Below, piece by piece: positions 54,826-62,400 of a stretch of DNA of 64,000 nt. Both the position numbers and the translations under genes were made by a program. Within the stretch, counting starts at the first letter, position 1, and each line of letters opens with the position of its first letter. The stretch is from Candidatus Methanoplasma sp. (lineage in GTDB: Archaea > Thermoplasmatota > Thermoplasmata > Methanomassiliicoccales > Methanomethylophilaceae), in NCBI GenBank assembly GCA_031256955.1, contig JAIRPP010000013.1:174197-238196 (forward strand), given 5' to 3'. Below the pieces are notes generated by a model. The model saw only the letters and a program-made list of their open reading frames with translations, was not told the DNA's origin and ran no database searches.

Positions 54826-55666
54826 GCTGACCGCCTCGGACATAGCCAACGCCGTCTCCATGACGCGGTCCGCGCACAAGGGGCCGATAATCGTCGTGGA
54901 GGGGGTCACCGACTGCAGGCTTTACGGCAAGTTCGCCGCGGACGGGGTGAGGATCGTCCTGGCATTCTCCAGGGATTCCGTGGAGAAGGCGGTGGCCGAG
55001 GCGCGGTCCAGGGGGGACCTGGGGGTGATCGGCATAATGGACGCCGATCTGGACCGCCTGCGCGGCAGGCGCCGCTCGCCCCCGCTGTTCTGCCCCGACG
55101 GGAGGGACCTGGAGGCGATGATCATGTCGTCCCGCGCGCTGGAGGACGTGCTGTCGGAGTATGCGGACGGGGAGAGGCTGGAGGCCTTCGAGGCCCGATA
55201 CGGGAGCGCGAGGGACGCCCTGGCCAGGGCCAGCTACCCCCTGGGGCTTCTGATGCTCGTGTCCGCCCGCGACGGGCTCGGCCTGAGCTTCAGGGACGTG
55301 GACCACTCCCGCTTCGTGGACCCGCGGAGCCTGGCCGCGGACATGGGGGCGATGATCGACGAGGTCTTCTCCAGGTCCAGTCAGAGGGCCGCCGGCAAGG
55401 CGGGCCTGATCGAGCGGGTGGAGGCGGAGGAGGAGCTGCTGGACGACCCGTGGGACGCGATAAGGGGCCACGACGCCGTGTCCGTGCTCCTCATAGGGCT
55501 CTCGGGCGCGTTCGGCGCATACAACTGCCGGTCCCTGGGCGAGGGCCAGCTGGCCGGGGCCCTCAGGCTGGCGTTCGGCTGGGAGTACTTCAGGGAGACC
55601 GCCCTGTACCGCGACACGCGCGCGTGGGCCGACGCGGCCGGCGCCGCCCTGTGGGTCACTCGGTGA
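54815..55666 (+). CDS. DUF4435 TOPRIM-like nuclease, PARIS AriB-like
   Basis: 283 aa. The TOPRIM pattern is IIVVEGVTDCRLYGKF (Glu29) and then GIMDADLDRL (D76, D78, D80), the metal-binding acidic set of DUF4435. AriB in PARIS is the effector that is released on sensing phage anti-restriction proteins and cleaves tRNA. Here the partner ATPase gene overlaps upstream. The 3' end overlaps convergent xseB by 11 nt. OLD-like or retron-type roles cannot be excluded. Confidence 0.75.
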   Translation: MRDKLTASDIANAVSMTRSAHKGPIIVVEGVTDCRLYGKFAADGVRIVLAFSRDSVEKAVAEARSRGDLGVIGIMDADLDRLRGRRRSPPLFCPDGRDLEAMIMSSRALEDVLSEYADGERLEAFEARYGSARDALARASYPLGLLMLVSARDGLGLSFRDVDHSRFVDPRSLAADMGAMIDEVFSRSSQRAAGKAGLIERVEAEEELLDDPWDAIRGHDAVSVLLIGLSGAFGAYNCRSLGEGQLAGALRLAFGWEYFRETALYRDTRAWADAAGAALWVTR

Positions 55667-55892
55667 GGAAATCCTCTTTCCTGGCGCCGTCCGCCGCCTC
55701 TATCAGCTTCTGGACCCTGCGGTCCGCCTCGTCCAGTATCTTCCTGCAGCGGTCCCTGTAGAGCGCCGCGCGCTCGTACGCCTTTATCGCCTCGTCCAGG
55801 GGCAGGCCCCCGCCCTCCAGGTCCCTCACGATCTTCTCGAGCGCCTTCAGGCTCTCCTCGAACGTCTCCTCTGTCGCTTCCTCATCGCTCAT
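55656..55892 (-). CDS. xseB: exodeoxyribonuclease VII small subunit
   Basis: 78 aa helical hairpin: FEESLKALEKIVRDLEGGGLPLDEAIKAYERA is the diagnostic XseB region. Several copies bind each XseA. The start overlaps the xseA stop by 11 nt, the usual xseAB order. Confidence 0.93.
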   Translation of the reverse strand: MSDEEATEETFEESLKALEKIVRDLEGGGLPLDEAIKAYERAALYRDRCRKILDEADRRVQKLIEAADGARKEDFLTE

Positions 55893-57147
55893 CCATCCTC
55901 ACCTCCGATATCTCCGCCTCGGCGGATCCGTCCATCATCCTTATCCCTATCGCGGAGCCCGGGCGCAGCGAGCGGGCGGACGACACCGCCTCCCCGCCGG
56001 GGCCGGTCAGGAAGCAGTACCCCCTGCCCAGCACGCTCATGGGGCTGACCCCCTCCAGGCGCTCCGAGAACCTCTCCAGCTCCCTCCTCGCCGGCTCCGC
56101 GGGCGAGGCCCTCGCCCCCGCGGCGGACTCCGCCACCGCCAGCCGGGACCTCGCCGACGACAGCGCCTTCTCCAGCGCCGACGCCGCCCTCCCGGACAGC
56201 TCGTCCAGGCGCATGGAGAGCATCGCGGCCCGCTCCGCCGCCCTCTGCGGGGACAGCTTGGAGTCCAGGACCGCGAACCTGGACCTGGCGCGGTCCGCGG
56301 CCGAGCGCAGCGCCCTCGCCGCCCTGGAGGCCTCCGAATCCAGCTGCCTGCGGATCTCGCCGGCGTCCCTCAGAGCCAGCTCGGCCGCCCCCGTGGGGGT
56401 GGGGGCCCTCACGTCCGCCACCATGTCCGCTATGGTGAAGTCGGTCTCGTGGCCCACCGCCGATATGACGGGCGCGGCGGACGCGGCTATGGCCCTGGCC
56501 ACCGCCTCCTCGTTGAACGCCCACAGGTCCTCCATGGACCCGCCGCCCCTGCCCACTATTATCGCGTCCACCCCGTGCCTGTTGAGCAGGGCTATCCCCG
56601 ACGCTATGGATTCCGCCGCCCCCGCGCCCTGGACCAGGGCGGGCGCCAGGAGTATGTCCGCGGGGAACAGCCTGCGGGACGTGGTTATTATGTCGTGTAT
56701 GGCCGCCCCCGCCGGGGAGGTCACCACCCCGATCACCCTCGGGTACGGCGGGAGGCTCCTCTTCCTGCCCGCGTCGAAGAGGCCCTCCGCCCCCAGCTTC
56801 CTCTTGAGCGCCTCGAACGCGAGGTACAGATCCCCGACCCCCGACCTGCGCATGGACTCCACCGAGAACTGGTACTGCCCCCTCTCGACGTATATCCCCG
56901 CGGAGCCCAGCGCGGACACCATCATGCTGTCCGCGGGCTCGAAGTCCAGCCTCGGCCTGTACCTCGAGAACATGACCGCGCGGATCTCGCTGTCCGCGTC
57001 CTTGAGCGTGAAGTAGTAGTGCCCGGAAGGGTACTTCTTGAGCCCGGAGATCTCCCCCGCGACCCATACGTCGCGCACGGCCGCTGAATCGGACAGGAGC
57101 GACCTGACCCTCTCGTTGAGCTGCCTGACCGTGACCGTCTCCGCCAT
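55882..57147 (-). CDS. xseA: exodeoxyribonuclease VII large subunit
   Basis: 421 aa from the ATG at 57147. N-terminal OB domain (VRDVWVAGEISGLKKYPSGHYYFTLKD), then the nuclease core with IGVVTSPAGAAIHDIITT, IIVGRGGGSMEDLWAFNEE and GHETDFTIADMVADVRAPTPTGAAE, and a long coiled coil. It degrades single-stranded DNA to oligonucleotides. ExoVII is mostly bacterial, so acquisition by transfer is likely. Confidence 0.94.
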   Translation of the reverse strand: MAETVTVRQLNERVRSLLSDSAAVRDVWVAGEISGLKKYPSGHYYFTLKDADSEIRAVMFSRYRPRLDFEPADSMMVSALGSAGIYVERGQYQFSVESMRRSGVGDLYLAFEALKRKLGAEGLFDAGRKRSLPPYPRVIGVVTSPAGAAIHDIITTSRRLFPADILLAPALVQGAGAAESIASGIALLNRHGVDAIIVGRGGGSMEDLWAFNEEAVARAIAASAAPVISAVGHETDFTIADMVADVRAPTPTGAAELALRDAGEIRRQLDSEASRAARALRSAADRARSRFAVLDSKLSPQRAAERAAMLSMRLDELSGRAASALEKALSSARSRLAVAESAAGARASPAEPARRELERFSERLEGVSPMSVLGRGYCFLTGPGGEAVSSARSLRPGSAIGIRMMDGSAEAEISEVRMDER

Positions 57148-57170
57148 CGGCGGCGTATCTCGCGCCGGGG

Positions 57171-57740
57171 TTAAGCCGTTTTCGCCGGCCCGCCGACGGG
57201 CACCGAGACGACCCTGACCGGCGCGCCGCTCCCGGACATCTCCATAGCGGACGCCACCATCCTCTCCAGCCCCCTGCAGCAGGGGACGTCCATGCGGGCC
57301 ACCGTGACGCCGGTGACGCCCGCGGACAGTATCGACGCGAGCTTCTCGGTCTGGTCGGGGTCCAGCTTGGGGCATCCGATCAGCAGGGCGCCCCCCGGCT
57401 CGATCAGCCTCGACGCGTCGGCGGAGAACGCGGTGCAGTCCGCGGCCACCGTCAGGCGCCTGCCCCTGAAGAAGGGGGACCCGGCGGACGCCAGCCTCAG
57501 CTGTATGGGCCACTGCGCGCCGGAGGGGGCTGGCCCCGCCCCCGCCATGGGTATCGCGTCCCCCCCTGTCAGGGACAGCGCGCCGGAGGGGCAGGACGGG
57601 AGGCATCCGCCCATGCCGTCGCACAGGTCCGCGCGAACCGCCCTGGCCTTCCCCCCGGCCATCTCGATGACCCCCTCGCGGCACGCCTCGGCGCACTGCC
57701 CGCACCCGATGCACCTCCCCTCGTCTATGGCGATCCTCAT
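57171..57740 (-). CDS. ferredoxin-like 4Fe-4S protein
   Basis: 189 aa from the ATG at 57740. One clear cluster motif, CIGCGQCAEACREG (C10, C13, C16, C20), is followed by a second less regular one, CDGMGGCLPSCPSG. The C-terminal 100 residues hold more Cys (GCPKLDPDQ, MDVPCCRGLE) and a small alpha/beta domain. Such proteins serve as electron donors in methanogens. It is 23 nt upstream of xseA on the same strand. Confidence 0.8.
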   Translation of the reverse strand: MRIAIDEGRCIGCGQCAEACREGVIEMAGGKARAVRADLCDGMGGCLPSCPSGALSLTGGDAIPMAGAGPAPSGAQWPIQLRLASAGSPFFRGRRLTVAADCTAFSADASRLIEPGGALLIGCPKLDPDQTEKLASILSAGVTGVTVARMDVPCCRGLERMVASAMEMSGSGAPVRVVSVPVGGPAKTA

Positions 57741-57854
57741 GGCACCTAGATCGCGCCGCGCGGAGACAAAGCTTTCGGCCTGGCGGCGGCCGCATGCGTA
57801 AAATATCCGCAACGGCATATTCGAAGCGTGACTGTGATCCCGGGTGCAGGAAAG

Positions 57855-59228
57855 ATGGAGAACGACATCACAGAGTGGAAGCTCGAGTGGAAACCCGATC
57901 ATTTGAAGGTCATAGCCTCCTTCGCTAACCGCAGAGGGGGGACGGTTCTCATCGGGATAGATGACGACGACACAGTTGTCGGCGTGAGCAACGCCGCCGA
58001 GCTCCTTAAATCCATACCGGACGCGATTGCAACCAGCCTCGGGATCGATAGCGACGTCACCCTCAGGGAGATCGATGGGAGGGACGTGGTGGCTGTGGCC
58101 GTGGAGAGGTCGGAGGACCCCGTGCTCCTGAGGGGGCGCGCCTACGTCCGCTGCGGGAGCACCGTCCAGGAGCTGAGCGGAGCCAGGCTGAGGGACTTCC
58201 ATATGCGCGCGAAGCCGCTCTCCTGGGCGGACGTCCCCGTCGCGTCGCTGTCCCCCGACGACATCGGCGGGCAGGCCTTCGACGCGTTCAGGGAGAGGGC
58301 CGAGACCTACGGGCGCCTCACGAAGGCGGAGGCATCGCTGCCCGCGGAGGCCCTCCTTGACAAGCTGGAGCTAGTCAGCGGCGGCCGCCCCACCCGCGCG
58401 GCGGCCATACTGTTCCGCAACGACGCGCTAAAAATCTCCAGGGGGGCGTGCATCAGGATAGGGAGGCTGAGCGGGGCGAACCTCGTCTTCCAGGACGAGC
58501 TGAGCGGCCCCATGTACCTCGTCGCGGACCAGGCGGTGGAGCTCATAACCTCCAAGTACTGCGCCGCCCCGATAACCTACGACGGCATCGTCAGGGTGGA
58601 GAACGCGCCCTATCCGAAGGGCGCGCTCCGCGAGGCCGTGCTAAACGCCGTGATAAACGCGGACTACAGCGAGAACGAGCCCATAATGATCCGCGTCTAC
58701 GACGGCTATCTGGACATAACGAACGCGGGCGGGCTGCCGGACGGGGCCTCCCTGGGCGACATAATGGAGAACCACAGGTCCATGCCCCGCAACAGGGGCA
58801 TGGCGCTAGCGTTCCGCGCCGCGCACTACGTCGAGAGCTTCGGGCGCGGCTTCGAGCTCATGACGGAGGAGTACCGCAAGAGGGGGGCCTCCCTCCCGGG
58901 GTTCGACGCGTTCGCGGGCGGGTTCGTCGCCAAGCTCCCGAACATAGTGTTCGAGAAGGGCATAGTCCCCAGGGACATGGACGGGAGCCCCGTCTCCCCC
59001 GCGGATGCGCGGGCCTCCCCCGAGGCGCTCTCGAACGGCGAGGCGAGGATATACGGCCTGCTGAGGGAGGGGAGGTTCACGACGGCGGAGGAGCTGGCGA
59101 TCGAGCTGGGAGCCTCCGTCAGGACCGCAGAGAAATACCTCGGCCTCCTGGAATCCAGGGGGCTCGCGAAGAGGGACGGGGATCGGGGGGACGGGGCCTG
59201 GTCCGCCGCAGATGGCTCCCGCCGCTGA
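57855..59228 (+). CDS. AlbA_2-type ATP-binding transcriptional regulator
   Basis: 457 aa from the ATG at 57855 (a GTG at 57828 would add nine residues). AlbA_2: EWKLEWKPDHLKVIASFANR, GGTVLIGIDDDDTVVG. GHKL-like: REAVLNAVINADY, ITNAGGLPDG, SFGRGFELMTEEY. C-terminal HTH: TTAEELAIELGASVRTAEKYL. In domain order it matches the 32921 copy. No partner gene is evident. Confidence 0.82.
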   Translation: MENDITEWKLEWKPDHLKVIASFANRRGGTVLIGIDDDDTVVGVSNAAELLKSIPDAIATSLGIDSDVTLREIDGRDVVAVAVERSEDPVLLRGRAYVRCGSTVQELSGARLRDFHMRAKPLSWADVPVASLSPDDIGGQAFDAFRERAETYGRLTKAEASLPAEALLDKLELVSGGRPTRAAAILFRNDALKISRGACIRIGRLSGANLVFQDELSGPMYLVADQAVELITSKYCAAPITYDGIVRVENAPYPKGALREAVLNAVINADYSENEPIMIRVYDGYLDITNAGGLPDGASLGDIMENHRSMPRNRGMALAFRAAHYVESFGRGFELMTEEYRKRGASLPGFDAFAGGFVAKLPNIVFEKGIVPRDMDGSPVSPADARASPEALSNGEARIYGLLREGRFTTAEELAIELGASVRTAEKYLGLLESRGLAKRDGDRGDGAWSAADGSRR

Positions 59229-59303
59229 CGCCGCGGGGGAGGCCGGGCGCTAGGCGCGCGTCTTTCCAAAGGCCTGTTATACCAATGGCGCATACGGGTC
59301 CGC

Positions 59304-59741
59304 ATGGACATGGAGACGCTCTCGGGGCTGGTAGGCGAGGACATACTCTGCCATTCGGAAAGGATACTGGCCATGTGCAACGCGCCTTACGCCGCCGCCT
59401 CCGGCATAGAGCTGGTCCGCGCCGACGCGGGGCGCGTCTCCATGAGGAGGGAGGTGCGCCCGGAGGACCTCAACAGCAACGGGGTGGCCCACGGCGCGGT
59501 CACCTACGGCCTGGCGGACCACGCGTTCGCGGTCGCCTGCAACATCTCCGGGGACGCGGTGGGCCTCTCCTGCAACATAACGTACCACAGGCCCTGCCCG
59601 ACGGGATCCCTCGAGGCGGAGGCGGAGGTGGTCAACGAGTCCAGGTCGCTGGTCACGGTCTACGTGAGGGTGACGTCCGGGGGCAGGCTCATAGCCACCG
59701 CCGACTGCATAGGCTTCAAGAAGGGGGCCGGGCGGAGTTGA
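59304..59741 (+). CDS. hotdog-fold thioesterase, PaaI type
   Basis: 145 aa. The core NSNGVAHGAVTYGLADHAFAVA has the HGG-like motif with Asp of PaaI thioesterases; the C-terminal part is the usual strand set. It hydrolyses acyl- or aryl-CoA thioesters; the substrate is unknown. The stop overlaps the next start (TTGA). Confidence 0.88.
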   Translation: MDMETLSGLVGEDILCHSERILAMCNAPYAAASGIELVRADAGRVSMRREVRPEDLNSNGVAHGAVTYGLADHAFAVACNISGDAVGLSCNITYHRPCPTGSLEAEAEVVNESRSLVTVYVRVTSGGRLIATADCIGFKKGAGRS

Positions 59742-60172
59742 GCGCGAGGAGGTGCCCCTCGTGCGGGGAGCCGGTGGAGAGCACGTCCCTGACCTGCCCC
59801 CGGTGCTTCGGGGAGGTCCCCCGGGAGGCCCCCGTCGGGGAGCCGGGGCCCGGGCGCGCCCGCGAGGGGCGCCCTTCGCCGGGGATCGCGCTCGTGCTGG
59901 CGCTGGTGCCGCCCCTCTTCGGGCTCCTGGGCCTGGGGCAGCTGTACGGCTTCCGCAGAGTCGAGAGGGGGCTGTTCTTCCTGGCGGTCGGCCTGGCGAT
60001 CTACGTCCCGATGATCGGGATATTCATGCTGATGCTTAAATCGGGGATCCTGTCCGCGATCCTGCTGTTCGTCCTGGACGGGGTCCTGCTCCTGGCGTAC
60101 CTGGCGGTCGCGCTGGCGGCGTTCATGGACGCGGCGTTCGGCGCGAGCCTGAGGTTCGGGATCCGCAGGTGA
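59738..60172 (+). CDS. zinc-ribbon membrane protein
   Basis: 144 aa from a TTG at 59738, overlapping the thioesterase stop. The N-terminal zinc ribbon is CPSCGEPVESTSLTCPRC, then a Pro/Gly/Arg linker and three hydrophobic segments (about 50-75, 80-105, 110-130). The overlap with the preceding gene supports the rare start. It resembles the small zinc-ribbon TM2-like proteins of archaea. Function unknown. Confidence 0.65.
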   Translation: MSARRCPSCGEPVESTSLTCPRCFGEVPREAPVGEPGPGRAREGRPSPGIALVLALVPPLFGLLGLGQLYGFRRVERGLFFLAVGLAIYVPMIGIFMLMLKSGILSAILLFVLDGVLLLAYLAVALAAFMDAAFGASLRFGIRR

Positions 60173-60730
60173 TCAGTACTTCCCCCGGGCCCGCAGGTCG
60201 ATGAGGATCTGCGAGGTCATCTGCGCCAGGTGCACGGCGCGCCTGCCCCTCCCCACGCACGCGGGGTCGTGGGGGAGGAGCTTGGAATACGCCTTCCTTA
60301 TGGCCATGGGCTCGTCGGACGGGTCCCTGGGCTTCAGGCTCACCGGGAGCCTGGACGACACCGACGGCATCACCTCCGCCCTCATGGTTATGTCCCACGG
60401 GTCGCACGTCATGTACCTGCCGAACTCCTGCCTCGCGTCGAAGCACGCTATGCTCCCCCCCGATATCGTCTTCATGACCTCCCCCGCGACCTCCGCCTCG
60501 GGATCGCCCCCGTAGAGGTCCCCGGCGCATATCCCGGCGACCTCCTCCAGATAGTCCAGCTTGCGCTTGCCGAGCCTCCTGGGCTCGTAGGATATCGCGC
60601 CGCTGTATACCGTGTCGAAGTCTCCGGCGGACGGGTCCACGGAGCAGACCGCTATGTCCACTATCTCGTCGTACGGGTAGCCGTCCGGCCCGCTGGCCAC
60701 CGCCTGCACCACGAACACCCTGCCTGACAT
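60173..60730 (-). CDS. DnaQ-like (RNase H fold) protein lacking the first catalytic acid
   Basis: 185 aa from the ATG at 60730. The N-terminus (MSGRVFVVQAVASGPDGYPYDEIVDIAVCSVD) follows the DnaQ/RNase T pattern (VxxDxExxG...DxIIxIAxV), but the acidic D-x-E reads QAVAS. SIACFDARQEFGRYM resembles exonuclease motif II. The remainder is Arg-rich and unplaced. It may be an inactive relative or a non-nuclease family of methanogens. It abuts the zinc-ribbon gene tail to tail. Confidence 0.35.
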   Translation of the reverse strand: MSGRVFVVQAVASGPDGYPYDEIVDIAVCSVDPSAGDFDTVYSGAISYEPRRLGKRKLDYLEEVAGICAGDLYGGDPEAEVAGEVMKTISGGSIACFDARQEFGRYMTCDPWDITMRAEVMPSVSSRLPVSLKPRDPSDEPMAIRKAYSKLLPHDPACVGRGRRAVHLAQMTSQILIDLRARGKY

Positions 60731-61039
60731 GATCCACCGTAGGCCCGCGCCGTAGTTATCTGTTTTGGGCGCATTTGATCTCCCCACCGAGTCTGGTAAT
60801 TCACTTCTCCATCGACACCCGTCCAAGAGATTGTGCTCTTTGCAAGCCGACGCCTTCCAGCGCGCCTCTAGAACTATCGCGTCACGGCACCTAGACCTCG
60901 GTCCCTCGAGAATGATATATTCCCATCTAAGAAGACGCACTAAACCTTCCAGCGCCTCTTAAGCGTCTCGCCGGGCACTTCGACGGATGCGCACCCGTTG
61001 AATACGTGACGCATCATCTTCAAGGCGCATCTTGAATGA
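60731..61039. other. low-GC intergenic stretch
   Basis: I find no RNA gene or convincing ORF. The base composition shifts away from the GC-rich neighbours. A short inverted repeat built on ggcgcat and atgcgcc lies at about 61024-61045. Confidence 0.35.
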
Positions 61040-61377
61040 TGCGCCCCTATCGTTCAACCATTATTCTTCGTCAAGTTGTACGGAGCATTGATGCATGCTT
61101 TGCCCGCGTGGTATTCGACCGCTTCCACCAACCGGGCCCAATGCAGGATGAACAAGTTCAACAAGCACGGGTCCAAGGACATGCCAGCGCGGGAAGGATT
61201 CGCAGGCGTCCAGAGGAGGAAATCCACTATAGAGGGCGTGAACTCCTCCTTCGATATCCTGTTCGTTGACATGGTGCGGTCGAGAATCCGAGGGGAGTAG
61301 GGGCAGAGATCCAGTGCCGCGTGGCGACGTACGACATCGACCGCGTGCTGAAGCCTGAGATGGTGGAGACATGGGAT
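61040..61377 (+). pseudogene. frameshifted transposase-like relic
   Basis: A frame of about 85 codons (…GSKDMPAREGFAGVQRRKST, then SSFDILFVDMVRSRIRGE) ends in a TAG at 61298-61300; the next frame continues with AEIQCRVATYDIDRVLKPEM and a stop at about 61375-61377. The last part has the look of a DDE transposase C-terminus in which the chain ends near a Y-D/N-I-D-R-V-L helix. No start or inverted repeats remain. Identification as transposase is a guess. Confidence 0.35.
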
Positions 61378-61475
61378 AGATGATTTTGGTACCCATAAAT
61401 CAACGATGTTTTTAATGCCCCATATGACGGATTTCACAAAGATGCATACCAAGTAGATTAGTGTTAAAAATACCT

Positions 61476-61528
61476 ATTTATATCTATGCAATATTTCATT
61501 TTGGAAGACCGTCCGAATCAGATTCGGA
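61476..61528 (+). promoter_or_regulatory. promoter and 17-bp palindrome upstream of the secreted protein gene
   Basis: TATA element atttatat at 61476-61483; tccgaatc-a-gattcgga at 61512-61528 is a perfect 8+8 palindrome about 30 nt downstream, near the expected transcription start. ttttt follows it. A second TATA-like atataag is at 61580-61586. Confidence 0.5.
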
Positions 61529-61600
61529 TTTTTGGGCATGGGGACAATTAGGCCATCTCCAAATGAGATTGGAGAGGGCTATATAAGAAAGGAGGAAAAA

Positions 61601-62179
61601 ATGAAAAAGATACGCGCTATGCCCCTAGTCGTATTAGGTGCGATCGCAGTGTTGCTGATGGCGTCGTTGCCATCATCCGCCATCACAAACGATGACGAAA
61701 AAAAATTAACGACACTCGAAAAAGAATACTCCATGAGTGATCTCGGCCTCTCTGAAGAAGACGCGGCCACCGCATTCTCGGCACTGAGGTCGAAAACGAT
61801 ATCTTTGACAGAAGACGGCTCTGGCGGGATAAACGCTGAGATCATAGACACGCTTGACGCTGGGAGGCTGGGCGCGGATCGCACATCCGATGGATTCAAA
61901 ATATATTTAGACAGCTATACTGCCAGCAGGCCGGCATCAGCCATAGGTCTCGCAGCAGGGAGCATCATCGGCAACATGGCAGTGCCTGTGGCTGGGGGCT
62001 TAGCGGGAGGCCTTATCGGATGGGCGATCGGAGACGCAGTATCTGAACTCGTGACCAGGGGTCTGAAAACAGATACTGGCATAATCATAACTATAAAATG
62101 CTTCAACAACTACAAAGTTTTCGGAATCCCCTTTAGTCTGCCATGCCCTACTCAGATCACGGGAGTTACAAGACAATGA
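61601..62179 (+). CDS. secreted Gly-rich hypothetical protein, possible archaeocin-type
   Basis: 192 aa from the ATG at 61601, preceded by an excellent ribosome-binding site (ggagg at 61591-61595). A signal peptide (about 1-27, ending PSSA) precedes an acidic Lys/Glu region. From about 115 to 145 lies a glycine-zipper membrane-active stretch (AIGLAAGSIIGNMAVPVAGG then LAGGLIGWAIGDAVSEL). The C-terminus has two Cys (about 173 and 183) that could form a disulfide. GC content is well below that of the chromosome around it. A 68-aa membrane protein overlaps (ATGA). The pattern recalls secreted pore-forming bacteriocins with immunity, without homology I can name. Confidence 0.65.
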   Translation: MKKIRAMPLVVLGAIAVLLMASLPSSAITNDDEKKLTTLEKEYSMSDLGLSEEDAATAFSALRSKTISLTEDGSGGINAEIIDTLDAGRLGADRTSDGFKIYLDSYTASRPASAIGLAAGSIIGNMAVPVAGGLAGGLIGWAIGDAVSELVTRGLKTDTGIIITIKCFNNYKVFGIPFSLPCPTQITGVTRQ

Positions 62180-62382
62180 ATAGAAAGAGAAAAATCACAA
62201 CAGGAGAACACATCCAATACCTTCTGTGGGGCGTAGCTGGTGGATCCATAGTCAGTGGCATCCGCAATATGTACCTCTCCGATTGGTCTTTCGATGGCGA
62301 TGGTCGCGCATCTATCATCCTTGGAACGGCATTTGCGATACTAGCTAGCATCGCAACAATATGCTTTTACTTGAAACTCTAA
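62176..62382 (+). CDS. small membrane protein, end formed by the IS
   Basis: 68 aa from the ATG at 62176 that overlaps the preceding stop (ATGA); an in-frame ATG at 62143 is less likely. A Lys/Arg N-terminus (MNRKRKITTGEH) is followed by two hydrophobic segments (LLWGVAGGSIVSGI and ASIILGTAFAILASIATIC). Its last codons and TAA lie in the left inverted repeat of the IS (from 62375), so the original protein may have been longer. Possible immunity partner of the secreted protein; inference only. Confidence 0.55.
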   Translation: MNRKRKITTGEHIQYLLWGVAGGSIVSGIRNMYLSDWSFDGDGRASIILGTAFAILASIATICFYLKL

Positions 62383-62400
62383 CTCAGTCGATTAGGGTAT
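62375..62400 (+). repeat. IS left terminal inverted repeat
   Basis: Starts aactctaact and ends attagggtat. It holds the transposase stop (62392-62394, minus strand) and the stop of the small membrane protein gene. Confidence 0.85.

Noticed and set aside
61054..61452. 132-aa minus-strand frame
   Set aside because: It is antisense to the transposase-like relic, whose plus-strand sequence reads more like a protein.
60731..61600. tRNA or other structured RNA gene
   Set aside because: I looked for T-loop and acceptor patterns on both strands and found none.
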